NCBI RefSeq assembly: GCF_030167905.1
Contig: NZ_JARGNA010000002.1
Span: 1-64,000, forward strand
Source: Flavobacterium terrisoli
Lineage (GTDB): Bacteria > Bacteroidota > Bacteroidia > Flavobacteriales > Flavobacteriaceae
DNA: 64,000 bases
Direction: 5' to 3'
Under the pieces are notes generated by a model. That model saw only the letters and a program-made list of their open reading frames with translations. It had not been told where the DNA came from and ran no database searches. This document shows positions 8,869 through 16,628 of the stretch, in pieces (the first letter of the stretch is position 1; the number at the start of each line of letters is the position of its first letter). The position numbers were made by a program, and so were the translations under genes.

Positions 8869-10335
8869 ATGGGCATCGTACAAAACCAATCCATTAAAAA
8901 CACCATTATCACTTTCCTTGGATTCGGAATTGGTGCGGTAAACGCCTTGTTTTTTTATACCAATTTCCTGGAAAAGGAGCATTATGGAATCGTAACAACG
9001 ATTCTTTCGGGTGCCAATATCATGATGCCGTTGATGGCGTTTGGGGCTCAAAATACCTTAATCCGTTTTTTTTCTTCCTATAAAGACCAAAAGGAACGCG
9101 ATGAATTCCTTACCTTCATTCTCTTTCTGCCATTGGCTTTAATCATTCCGATTGGTTTGATTTTCTATACTTTCTATGACCAAATTTCACACAGCTGGAT
9201 TGAGGAAAACCCAACGCTCGAGCCTTTCTTTTGGCTGATTCCGCTAATCGGATTGTTCATGGCTTATTTCGAAGTATTTTATGCCTGGGCCAAAGTTCAT
9301 ATGAAATCCGTCACCGGAAATTTCATCAGTGAAGTTTTAGTACGTTCCATAGTAATGGTTTTATTAATTGGTGTTCATTTCAATTGGCTGGCCAAAGATA
9401 CTTTTGTGTATTGTGTGGCACTCGCCTATTTTGCCCAAATGACTGCGATGAAACTTTACGCCATTTCAATCAAAATGCCGGTGTTGCGTTTTGTGATTCC
9501 GCAAAATGTCAAAGAAATTGTCCGGTATTCTGCTTTCATCATTGTGTCGGGCGGCGTTGCCGTAATGCTGGTTGATTTTGACAAAGTCATGATTCCGCAA
9601 TATAAAGACATTACCCAAAACGCCTTGTACAGCGTGGCTATTTTTATCGCCACGGTAATTGCGGTGCCAAGCCGGGCGATGACGCAAATCATTGCCCCGA
9701 TTACGGCCAAACTGATGGTCGAAAACAAACACGACGAACTCAACGATTTGTATAAAAAAAGCGCCATCAACCTGCAGGTTATCGGTGGTTTTATCATGAT
9801 ACTGATTTTTGTGAACATCAAAGAAATGTATCTACTCATTCCAAAAGACTACAGTGGCGGTATCTGGGTCGTATATATGATTGGACTATCCAAATTCTAT
9901 GATGTCTTGCTGGGCAACAACAATTCGATTATCGTCAATACCAAATACTATCGAACGGTATTGCTGTTCGGTGTTTTTACTGTGGCGCTGATGATTACTC
10001 TGAATGCCATTTTTATTCCGCTCTACGACATTGAAGGTTCAGCATTTGCGACTTTGCTCACTGTTGCCATTTACAATACCATCAAACTCTTATTCGTAGT
10101 CAAAAAAATGGATTTGTATCCGTTTACGATAAAAACACTTTATTCTTTGGCGATTTTAGCGGTTTGCTTCCTGTTGTTTTATTTCTGGGATTTTCCGTTT
10201 CATGCAATTATCAATATCGGACTCAAATCGATTTTGGTTTCCCTGCTTTATTTGATACTGATTTATAAAGCCAATCTTTCCGAAGACATCAATAGCGTGA
10301 TTGAAAAAACGCTTAAAAAAGCAAAAATTAAATAA
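8869..10335 (+). CDS. Oligosaccharide flippase family protein (Wzx/MurJ-like MOP superfamily)
   Basis: 488 residues, nearly all hydrophobic, with about 14 predicted membrane helices. The N-terminus (QNQSIKNTIITFLGFGIGAVN, then FLEKEHYGIV) has the typical start of polysaccharide transporters that flip lipid-linked oligosaccharides across the inner membrane. It follows the family-4 glycosyltransferase by 13 bp and closes this envelope-glycan operon. The substrate is unknown. Confidence 0.85.
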   Translation: MGIVQNQSIKNTIITFLGFGIGAVNALFFYTNFLEKEHYGIVTTILSGANIMMPLMAFGAQNTLIRFFSSYKDQKERDEFLTFILFLPLALIIPIGLIFYTFYDQISHSWIEENPTLEPFFWLIPLIGLFMAYFEVFYAWAKVHMKSVTGNFISEVLVRSIVMVLLIGVHFNWLAKDTFVYCVALAYFAQMTAMKLYAISIKMPVLRFVIPQNVKEIVRYSAFIIVSGGVAVMLVDFDKVMIPQYKDITQNALYSVAIFIATVIAVPSRAMTQIIAPITAKLMVENKHDELNDLYKKSAINLQVIGGFIMILIFVNIKEMYLLIPKDYSGGIWVVYMIGLSKFYDVLLGNNNSIIVNTKYYRTVLLFGVFTVALMITLNAIFIPLYDIEGSAFATLLTVAIYNTIKLLFVVKKMDLYPFTIKTLYSLAILAVCFLLFYFWDFPFHAIINIGLKSILVSLLYLILIYKANLSEDINSVIEKTLKKAKIK

Positions 10336-10409
10336 TCTTCCCGAAAATGTAAACTGGCTGACAATTGGTATCGTAAGTTATACAGAACTTTGATAAAAAT
10401 TAAGATGCT

Positions 10410-10802
10410 ATGAAAACAATCCTTTTACTTTTTACAACAGTTTTGCTTTTTGCTTCCTGCGAATCAGATCGCGATAGAAACAACAACGAACCCGTTTTAA
10501 AATACGACGGAACTTTTGTGCCTACTACAGGCATTAATGTTGAAGGCGATGTGAAAATTTATCGTCAAAACAACACACATTCATTACAATTGGAAGGTTT
10601 CTCCATATCTCATGGTCCCGATTTAAAAGTCTATCTGTCAAAAATGGATACACCATCCGACTTTATTAACTTGGGAGATCTCAATCCGAATGTTACTTAT
10701 CAAGTACCGCCACAGGTGAACCTTGCCGATTATCCTTATGTTTTAATTCATTGCCAGCAATACAACCACTTGTATGCGATTGCGGCTTTACAAACCCATT
10801 AA
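10410..10802 (+). CDS. DM13 domain lipoprotein
   Basis: 130 residues. A lipoprotein signal peptide (MKTILLLFTTVLLFASC) puts the lipidated cysteine at residue 17. The remainder matches the DM13 fold: a beta-rich domain with GDVKIY, then HSLQLEGFSISHGPDLKVYLS and YPYVLIHCQQYNHLYAIAAL; the late cysteine (about residue 114) is a conserved feature. DM13 domains are proposed to act in redox or adhesion; the role here is unknown. Probably anchored in the envelope. It stands alone between the flippase gene and a small membrane protein gene. Confidence 0.7.
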   Translation: MKTILLLFTTVLLFASCESDRDRNNNEPVLKYDGTFVPTTGINVEGDVKIYRQNNTHSLQLEGFSISHGPDLKVYLSKMDTPSDFINLGDLNPNVTYQVPPQVNLADYPYVLIHCQQYNHLYAIAALQTH

Positions 10803-10865
10803 AAGACATCAATTTTATTGGATTTGGATAACAAAATGATTACTTTTAATATTCAAATCAACATC

Positions 10866-11246
10866 ATGCCGCTGTTTAAAAAAATCATCTTAAGCTTATT
10901 CCTTTCATCCTTCATCGGTTATTTAGAATGGGGAAAAGAAAGCGAATTTATCGGAGCCATAGAATATGATTTACTGCTCAAAATAAAACAATCACCTGAA
11001 GCTTTTTTTCATCCTTTTATTCTTTTACCTCTGATTGGCCAGTTACTGTTACTGGTTTCCTTATTTGTTCCAAAGCCAAAATTCTGGGTGATTGTAACTG
11101 CTGCAACGGGTATAGCGTTGTTATTTATCATGTTGCTTTTTATCGGTTTACTGACCTGGAATCCAAAAATCACCCTATTGACTTTGCCTTTTTTAGGATT
11201 ATATGGTTACCTTATTTTCAGGAGAAAAAGATTTATCTTTGAGTAA
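10866..11246 (+). CDS. Small integral membrane protein of unknown function
   Basis: 126 residues from the ATG at 10866 (MPLFKKIILSLFLSSF), which puts positive charges just before the first helix. The open frame extends upstream to a TTG at 10818 and an ATG at 10836, but those add only polar residues. About four membrane helices are visible (~6-18, 46-62, 70-92, 98-113), ending in a basic RRKR tail. I do not recognise the family. It precedes an unusually short membrane protein gene (11259-11396) by 12 bp and is probably co-transcribed. Confidence 0.6.
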   Translation: MPLFKKIILSLFLSSFIGYLEWGKESEFIGAIEYDLLLKIKQSPEAFFHPFILLPLIGQLLLLVSLFVPKPKFWVIVTAATGIALLFIMLLFIGLLTWNPKITLLTLPFLGLYGYLIFRRKRFIFE

Positions 11247-11258
11247 CAAACAAAGCAC

Positions 11259-11396
11259 ATGGATTATTACTGGTATTGTATTGCGCTCGCCATTGGTTAT
11301 TATTATGCCCGAAAAAATGCTATTGATGCCAAACAAAAAATCTACAAACACTTCGCTGACAAAGAAAAACAGAACCATCAATCCTTAAACTCATGA
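11259..11396 (+). CDS. 45-residue single-span membrane protein (small ORF)
   Basis: ATG at 11259 to TGA at 11394-11396. The protein begins MDYYWYCIALAIGYYYARK, one short hydrophobic segment rich in Tyr, followed by a charged, probably cytoplasmic tail (AIDAKQKIYKHFADKEKQNH). The TGA overlaps the ATG of the next gene as ATGA, typical of translational coupling, and the frame starts 12 bp after the previous stop. It is shorter than common gene-calling limits. No family is recognised. Confidence 0.5.
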   Translation: MDYYWYCIALAIGYYYARKNAIDAKQKIYKHFADKEKQNHQSLNS

Positions 11397-11845
11397 AAAA
11401 TATCTCTTTACTCTTATTACTTTTTTCAACCTTTGGCTTTGCCCAACAAGCCAATCCCGAATATGATGAAGCTTTGGCCAAATCTCTCAATGGAACGGAC
11501 AACGGCATGAAAGCTTATGTGTTTTGCATTCTCAAAACCGGAAGCAATACCACCGCAACTGAAGTGGAAAAAGCCAAACTATTTGAAGGCCACATGACCA
11601 ATATCAAAAAATTGGCAGATGAAGGCAAACTCGTTGTCGCCGGACCATTTATGAAGAATGACCGAAACTACCGTGGAATTTTTATCTTTAATGTAAGTAC
11701 GGTTGAGGAAGCCCAAGCCTTGGTAGAATCGGACCCTGCGGTCAAAGCTAAAATCTTTGAAGTCGAACTGACACCTTGGTACAGCAGCGCAGCCTTGCAG
11801 GAAACCAATAAAATCCACAAAAAAATTGTGAAGAAAAAATTGTAA
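11393..11845 (+). CDS. Secreted YCII-domain protein
   Basis: 150 residues. A signal peptide (MKNISLLLLLFSTFGFAQQ) is followed by a YCII-like domain (~residues 40-135): AYVFCILKTGSN near the start, FEGHMTNIKKLADEGKLVVAGPF in the middle, and VEEAQALVESDPAVKA near the end. That H-x-x-x-I/L pattern and the 'GPF' strand fit the ferredoxin-like YCII fold, usually cytoplasmic; a secreted copy is less common. The C-terminus is basic (KIHKKIVKKKL). Enzyme activity is unknown. The start overlaps the small membrane protein gene by 4 bp and the next gene follows 3 bp later. Confidence 0.75.
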   Translation: MKNISLLLLLFSTFGFAQQANPEYDEALAKSLNGTDNGMKAYVFCILKTGSNTTATEVEKAKLFEGHMTNIKKLADEGKLVVAGPFMKNDRNYRGIFIFNVSTVEEAQALVESDPAVKAKIFEVELTPWYSSAALQETNKIHKKIVKKKL

Positions 11846-11848
11846 TCC

Positions 11849-12232
11849 ATGCTCAATAAAATCCATCACATTGCCATCATCTGTTCGGATTATCAAGTGT
11901 CTAAAAAATTCTATGTCGAGATACTCGGGTTGCAAATCATGCAGGAAGTTTATCGGGAAGAAAGGCAATCCTTTAAATTGGATTTGGCCTTAAACGGCAA
12001 ATATGCAATCGAATTATTTTCGTTTCCCAATCCGCCTAAAAGGGTTTCAAGACCCGAAGCCAGTGGTTTACGCCATTTGGCTTTTGAAGTTGATAATGTT
12101 GAAGCGATGATTGCCTACCTAAATCAATACCAAATTATTTCCGAGCCCATTCGCGTTGATGAATACACCGGGAAAAAATTTACCTTTATCAGCGATCCGG
12201 ATGATTTGCCGATTGAATTTTACGAAAGATAA
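11849..12232 (+). CDS. VOC family protein (YaeR/glyoxalase-like)
   Basis: 127 residues, the usual length of a single VOC (vicinal oxygen chelate) unit. Metal-ligand positions are visible: H7/H8 in KIHHIAIICSDY, the H in GLRHLAFEVDNV near residue 75, and the E near 124 in LPIEFYER. The pattern matches YaeR-type proteins rather than canonical glyoxalase I. The substrate is unknown. It starts 3 bp after the YCII gene, so it is in the same operon. Confidence 0.8.
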   Translation: MLNKIHHIAIICSDYQVSKKFYVEILGLQIMQEVYREERQSFKLDLALNGKYAIELFSFPNPPKRVSRPEASGLRHLAFEVDNVEAMIAYLNQYQIISEPIRVDEYTGKKFTFISDPDDLPIEFYER

Positions 12233-12298
12233 CATCTTAATAACACCACGCAAAAAAGACTTTTTGTAACTTTACTTTCCTTTTTAAAAAAATAAGCT

Positions 12299-12661
12299 AT
12301 GAAAACCGGTTTTGAAACTGTTGACGATTACATTGCCCTTCAGCCTTCAGCCGTTAAACCCTTACTGGAATCCATACGCAAAACCATCAAAGAAACGGCA
12401 CCTCAAGCCGAAGAATGCATCAGCTATCAAATGCCGGCTTACAAACACAAAGGCGCTTTGGTTTATTTTGCCGCTTACAAAAACCATATCGGATTTTACC
12501 CAACGAGTACCGGAATCAAAGCGTTTCCCAAAGAAATCGCAGCTTATAAAAACTCCAAAGGCGCGGTACAGTTTCCGTTAGACCAGCCCATTCCGCATGA
12601 TTTGATCCGCAAAATGGTTTTATTCAAAATCAACGAAAATTTAAACAAGATAAAAAAATGA
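12299..12661 (+). CDS. DUF1801 (YdhG-like) protein
   Basis: 120 residues. The sequence has DYIALQPSAVKPLLESIRKTI, then PQAEECISYQMPAYKHKGALVYFAA and IGFYPTSTGIKAFPKEI, the signature of DUF1801 proteins related to Bacillus YdhG/frataxin-like FRA. An iron-chaperone role has been proposed for some relatives. Cytoplasmic. The stop overlaps the next start (ATGA at 12658), so it is translationally coupled to the AHSA1-like gene. Confidence 0.8.
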   Translation: MKTGFETVDDYIALQPSAVKPLLESIRKTIKETAPQAEECISYQMPAYKHKGALVYFAAYKNHIGFYPTSTGIKAFPKEIAAYKNSKGAVQFPLDQPIPHDLIRKMVLFKINENLNKIKK

Positions 12662-13506
12662 AAAAACTAACATTCAGTATTGACATCAATGCACCAAAGG
12701 AAAAAGTCTGGTACTCGCTTTGGGACGATGAAAACTATGAAGAATGGACCAGTGCTTTCTGCGAAGGTTCTTTTACCATATCCGATTGGAATGAAGGAAG
12801 CAAAATCTACTTTTTGGATCCAAACGGCAACGGAATGAATTCAAAAATCACCATAAAAAAACCGTTCGAAACCATGCTCTTTAGTCATTATGGTGAACTT
12901 AAAAATTACGAGGAATTACCGCTAACCGAAGAAACCAAAGCATGGTCGGGTGCAGAAGAACGCTATGACCTGACTGAAAAAAATGGCATAACAACCGTGA
13001 GCGCTACAGTAGATGTCGTGGAAAAATATTTCGAATATTTTAATGATGTCTTTCCAAAAGCCTTAGAAAAATTAAAAACCATAGCCGAAAGCAATGACGC
13101 CAGACCTATTTCGGTAAGAACAACGCTTGATGCTTCACTGGAAGACGTTTGGGCCAAATTCACCCAACCGGAACATATTGTCAATTGGAATTTTGCTTCC
13201 GATGATTGGCATTGTCCCAAAGCGGAGAACAATCTGGAAGTGGGTAAAACATTTACCTCAACCATGGCATCCAAAGACGGGAAAATGAGCTTTGATTTTG
13301 TTGGCACCTATCAGGAAGTTGTTCCGATGAAAAGATTGGTTTACACCATCGCCGATGGCAGAAAAGTAACTGTTAGATTTGATATCATGGACAATAATGT
13401 AATCCTTACCGAGAATTTCACCCCCGAAAGTCAAAACACTTTAGAACTACAACGCGGCGGATGGCAGACGATATTGGATAATTTTAAAAAGTATACCGAA
13501 AAATAA
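12658..13506 (+). CDS. Tandem SRPBCC/AHSA1-like protein
   Basis: 282 residues containing two START-like ligand-binding domains: ~1-140 (DINAPKEKVWYSLWDDENYEEWT) and ~145-282 (TLDASLEDVWAKFTQPEHIVNWN). Each begins with the typical strand followed by V-W and a tryptophan. Such domains bind hydrophobic ligands or act as Hsp90-ATPase-activator-like modules; the partner here is unknown. The neighbours (DUF1801, VOC, PhnB-like) are often found together in small stress or detoxification clusters. Confidence 0.8.
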   Translation: MKKLTFSIDINAPKEKVWYSLWDDENYEEWTSAFCEGSFTISDWNEGSKIYFLDPNGNGMNSKITIKKPFETMLFSHYGELKNYEELPLTEETKAWSGAEERYDLTEKNGITTVSATVDVVEKYFEYFNDVFPKALEKLKTIAESNDARPISVRTTLDASLEDVWAKFTQPEHIVNWNFASDDWHCPKAENNLEVGKTFTSTMASKDGKMSFDFVGTYQEVVPMKRLVYTIADGRKVTVRFDIMDNNVILTENFTPESQNTLELQRGGWQTILDNFKKYTEK

Positions 13507-13512
13507 ATCATT

Positions 13513-13938
13513 ATGACAAAAGAAATATGGCTCAATCTTCCGGTAAAGGATGTTTTGAAATCGAGAGCATTTTATGAGCAAATCGGGTTTACCTTTAACC
13601 CAAATGATGACCCAAACAACAGTGCCATGCAATGTATGTTTGTTGGCCAAAAGAATTTTGTCGTCATGCTTTTTCCTGAGGAAACCTTAAAGCAATTTTC
13701 CCGTATCGAACTCAATGATACGGCTACTACTTCTCAGTTTTTGATTTCCATAGATGCCGAAAGCCGGGAAGAAGTGGATGAACTGACCGCCAAAGCGAAA
13801 GCTGCCGGCGGGATCATTTTTGGAGAACCAAGCGAAATCCAAGGCTGGATGTATGGCAGTGGTTTTACCGACTTAGACGGGCATCGTTGGAATACTTTGT
13901 TTATGGACCACAGCAAAATGCCTAAAAATAATCAATAA
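13513..13938 (+). CDS. VOC family protein
   Basis: 141 residues. It starts MTKEIWLNLPVKDVLKSRAFYEQIGF, the standard first strand-helix of a VOC domain, and ends with YGSGFTDLDGHRWNTLFMD, which contains the usual D-x-D-G-H turn. The first-strand metal-ligand histidine is replaced (WLNLPV), so it may be a binding protein rather than a metal-dependent lyase. It lies 6 bp after the AHSA1-like gene. Confidence 0.8.
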   Translation: MTKEIWLNLPVKDVLKSRAFYEQIGFTFNPNDDPNNSAMQCMFVGQKNFVVMLFPEETLKQFSRIELNDTATTSQFLISIDAESREEVDELTAKAKAAGGIIFGEPSEIQGWMYGSGFTDLDGHRWNTLFMDHSKMPKNNQ

Positions 13939-13961
13939 CCAAATATTAAAACAAACAAAAA

Positions 13962-14402
13962 ATGGCAACAGTAAATCCCTATTTAATTTTCAATGGAAAC
14001 TGCGAAGAAGCATTCCTATTTTACCAATCCGTTTTTAGAGGTGAATTCCCTTATATCGGAAAGTTCAAAGACATGCCGCCAAGTGATGACCCAAATTGTC
14101 CTCCACCATCAGCGGAAGAAGCCGACAGAATTATGCACGTAAGTTTACCTATCGGCAACACTGTCCTAATGGGAAGTGACAGTACTTCTCAAAGCGGTGA
14201 TGTCGTTTTTGGTGGTAATTTTTCCGTTTCCATCAATACCGACAGCCGTGCCGAAGCCGACAGGATCTTCAACGGATTATCTTCCGGAGGTAATGCTTTT
14301 ATGCCAATGACCAATACGTTCTGGGGTGCCTATTTCGGAATGTTTGTTGACAAGTTCGGCATCAGTTGGATGGTGAATTTTGATGAGAATCCACAGAAGT
14401 AA
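13962..14402 (+). CDS. PhnB-like VOC protein
   Basis: 146 residues. NPYLIFNGNCEEAFLFYQSVF followed by MHVSLPIGNTVLMGSD and GAYFGMFVDKFGISWMVNF is the pattern of PhnB-like glyoxalase-fold proteins (3-demethylubiquinone-9 3-methyltransferase-like domain in older naming). The activity is not established for the family. Last gene of the 11.3-14.4 kb cluster, 23 bp after the preceding VOC gene. Confidence 0.8.
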   Translation: MATVNPYLIFNGNCEEAFLFYQSVFRGEFPYIGKFKDMPPSDDPNCPPPSAEEADRIMHVSLPIGNTVLMGSDSTSQSGDVVFGGNFSVSINTDSRAEADRIFNGLSSGGNAFMPMTNTFWGAYFGMFVDKFGISWMVNFDENPQK

Positions 14403-14439
14403 ATTATTTTTCACCTTACATACTATAATTCAATCTCTT

Positions 14440-14505
14440 GCGTTATAAATAGAAACTCAAACCGTGAAAAATGCGTTATAAATAGAAACTCAAACCGTGA
14501 AAAAA
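14440..14505. repeat. 33-bp tandem duplication at the L,D-transpeptidase start
   Basis: Two consecutive 33-bp units begin GCGTTATAAATAGAAACTC at 14440 and 14473; the second runs into the gene. Each contains a potential GTG start followed by AAA. In the first copy GTG at 14464 opens a five-codon frame (GTG AAA AAT GCG TTA) ending in TAA; in the second copy GTG at 14497 opens the real gene. Confidence 0.85.
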
Positions 14506-15123
14506 AAGATTGTTTTTCTATTATTGGCCATTGGTGTGGCTTATGGATACAAATCCTTTAGCGACAAAGTTAAGAGTGAAAACAAACCCACAGTTAATGT
14601 TTCCCGAACCGATACCAAGGCGAAGGAAGCATTAACTTTCTGTAAGGCCAACAACTACAATGAAGATTTCTGTATTTTAATCGACATGAGCATTCACTCG
14701 GGTTTGAACCGGTTGTTTTTATATGACTTTAAAAAGAATGCCATCAGCCAGCAAATGTTGGTTGGACACGGTTGCTGTAATTATCCCTGGAGCCAAACCT
14801 GGTCAAAAGACAGCCCGACATTTAGCAACAAAGACGGCAGTCACTGTTCGGCTTTGGGCAAATATAAAATTGGACAAAGAGCCTGGAGCGATTGGGGCAT
14901 CCATGTGAAATATGTGCTTCATGGTTTAGACGAAAGCAACAGCAATGCGCAATCGCGTTATATTGTTTTTCATTCCTGGGAAAAAGTATCCGACACCGAA
15001 GTCTATCCCGAGGGAACACCCGAAGGTTGGGGCTGCCCTACGATTTCAAACAAAAACATGAAGATTATTGACCCGATTCTGAAAGCAGCAGACAAACCGG
15101 TTTTGTTGTGGATTTATAAATAA
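14497..15123 (+). CDS. Murein L,D-transpeptidase catalytic-domain protein (YkuD_2 type)
   Basis: 208 residues from a GTG start; no in-frame ATG gives a sensible N-terminus. A short hydrophobic N-terminal segment (KIVFLLLAIGVAYGY) is a signal peptide or anchor. The catalytic region has GHGCC (about 89-93), YIVFHSWEKV and EGWGCPTIS (cysteine near residue 180), fitting the His...Gly-Cys-Pro-Thr motif of the L,D-transpeptidase-like family common in Bacteroidota. Expected to act on periplasmic peptidoglycan, as a cross-linking or anchoring enzyme or a carboxypeptidase. A terminator hairpin follows. The 5' end is tandemly duplicated. Confidence 0.8.
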   Translation: MKKKIVFLLLAIGVAYGYKSFSDKVKSENKPTVNVSRTDTKAKEALTFCKANNYNEDFCILIDMSIHSGLNRLFLYDFKKNAISQQMLVGHGCCNYPWSQTWSKDSPTFSNKDGSHCSALGKYKIGQRAWSDWGIHVKYVLHGLDESNSNAQSRYIVFHSWEKVSDTEVYPEGTPEGWGCPTISNKNMKIIDPILKAADKPVLLWIYK

Positions 15124-15124
15124 C

Positions 15125-15156
15125 AAACCCTTTCTGAATGGAAAGGGTTTTCTTTT
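15125..15156. terminator. Rho-independent terminator
   Basis: Stem AAACCCTTTC / GAAAGGGTTT with a six-base loop, followed by a T-rich run. It lies between convergent genes (L,D-transpeptidase on plus, secreted protein on minus) and may serve both. Confidence 0.8.
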
Positions 15157-15174
15157 ATATTGTTTCGTTTGAGA

Positions 15175-16626
15175 CTAAAGTCCGGAACCATAAAGGCTCA
15201 CAAAAGCCACTTTTCCGTCACCATAAGATGCCGCCATCAACATGCGTTTGTTGTCCGGGAAGTATTTGCAAAACTGATTGATACTTCTACCAAATCTAAA
15301 ATCGGTACTTTCCTCGTTGTATGGAATTGTGTATTGGTAATTGGTAGAATTTAATTCAAATGTTGGTGGCTCTAACTTAAAAAATCCGCTTCTGAATTTC
15401 CCGTATGGATCATGAATGTTTCCTGCATTTACAAAATAACTGCCTTGAAAATTAATAATACCCACACAACCAACTAAGTTATCATTAACGGGAGCAACTT
15501 TAAAATCAACTGTCTTTTTCAAAGTACCATCCATATCCATGGCCAAGAAGGTTGCCACACCGCTTGAATACACCGGAATCGTAAATGCCGGAGTATTTGG
15601 GAATGCCGGATCAGGTCTGGTTCCGGTTTGGTATTTACATTCAACGAACAAATGGATTTCATTGTTCTGCAGACTCAGAAGATCATATTTGATTTCCTGT
15701 AAATCTTTGACACCGCTGAATACCTTGATCGGATTTTCCTTTAAGATTACACCCGATTTCAAATCATACAATAAAACACTGTCGTAGAAATTATCTCTTT
15801 GCTTAGCCGTACAACTAAAAGCGATAAAATAATCCTGATCTCCTATTGAGAAAACTAAGGGTTTATTGATTTTGATATTCGAACTGAATTCTTTGTCTTC
15901 TGTTCCATTGGCATCCACAACGCTAAGCGAATGTTTTGCACTCTTATCTACCACTCTTTTTACAAATACCAGTTTCCCTGAATTGGATACCGTTACGTTA
16001 TCGGTATACAACTCCAAAGGCATGGTTACGGCTTTCTTCCAAACTGGTTCCAACGTTTTTCCGTCAAGCACCGTACAATCGGTTTCTTCGGCAATCTTTC
16101 TGTTGGAGAATTTTTGATACGTAACCGCAATGAAAGCGCCATTCTGCGAACCAACAACACCGGCTGTCCCCGATTTCATCATGCTTTCAAAAGTATAACC
16201 CACAACTAAAGTCGAAGTAAAAGCTTCCGCTTTTTTATCAAAAACCACTTTGTGGATTTCTTTCTTTTTGGTTTTGTTTGACCATGAATCCGTAAACACA
16301 ACCACTTTATCATTACCAATTTCAAAACTACCTAAATAGGCATGAAGCGTATAGATATCTTTATTGGGAAACTCCTGAACCAAAGTATTCACCAAATTGT
16401 TTTTTTGGTCAAACTTTCTGATGATGATTTGGTTTTGAGCCTGCATTCCGTCTCTATTGATAACGGTCAACATATAGTGATTATAGTTGTCGGCCATGAC
16501 CAATTTTGGATCCAGCTCATCTTTTTGATTGTAATCAAATTTGGCGCCCCATTCTTTTTTTACTTGTGCCGATAATGTTACCGAAGCAAAAGCAAGAACC
16601 AGTGTTAGTATTCTTAAATTCATCAT
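15175..16626 (-). CDS. Secreted protein of unknown function (propeller-like)
   Basis: 483 residues. A signal peptide (MMNLRILTLVLAFASVTLSAQ) is followed by a long beta-strand-rich region with no recognisable enzyme motif. Repeated short blocks of the type 'L-x-D-x-K-T/S-G/L' (VLDGKTLEP, LLYDLKSGV, AMDMDGTLK) spaced 70-100 residues suggest a beta-propeller, but this is inference. Two tandem ATGs exist (16626, 16623). It starts 2 bp after the stop of the upstream secreted protein gene, so the two are an operon and probably act together in the periplasm or at the surface. Confidence 0.6.
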   Translation of the reverse strand: MMNLRILTLVLAFASVTLSAQVKKEWGAKFDYNQKDELDPKLVMADNYNHYMLTVINRDGMQAQNQIIIRKFDQKNNLVNTLVQEFPNKDIYTLHAYLGSFEIGNDKVVVFTDSWSNKTKKKEIHKVVFDKKAEAFTSTLVVGYTFESMMKSGTAGVVGSQNGAFIAVTYQKFSNRKIAEETDCTVLDGKTLEPVWKKAVTMPLELYTDNVTVSNSGKLVFVKRVVDKSAKHSLSVVDANGTEDKEFSSNIKINKPLVFSIGDQDYFIAFSCTAKQRDNFYDSVLLYDLKSGVILKENPIKVFSGVKDLQEIKYDLLSLQNNEIHLFVECKYQTGTRPDPAFPNTPAFTIPVYSSGVATFLAMDMDGTLKKTVDFKVAPVNDNLVGCVGIINFQGSYFVNAGNIHDPYGKFRSGFFKLEPPTFELNSTNYQYTIPYNEESTDFRFGRSINQFCKYFPDNKRMLMAASYGDGKVAFVSLYGSGL

Positions 16627-16628
16627 GA

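Noticed and set aside
11203..11388. 61-codon plus-strand frame
   Set aside because: Overlaps the end of a membrane protein gene and the better-supported 45-residue frame, which is coupled to the next gene.
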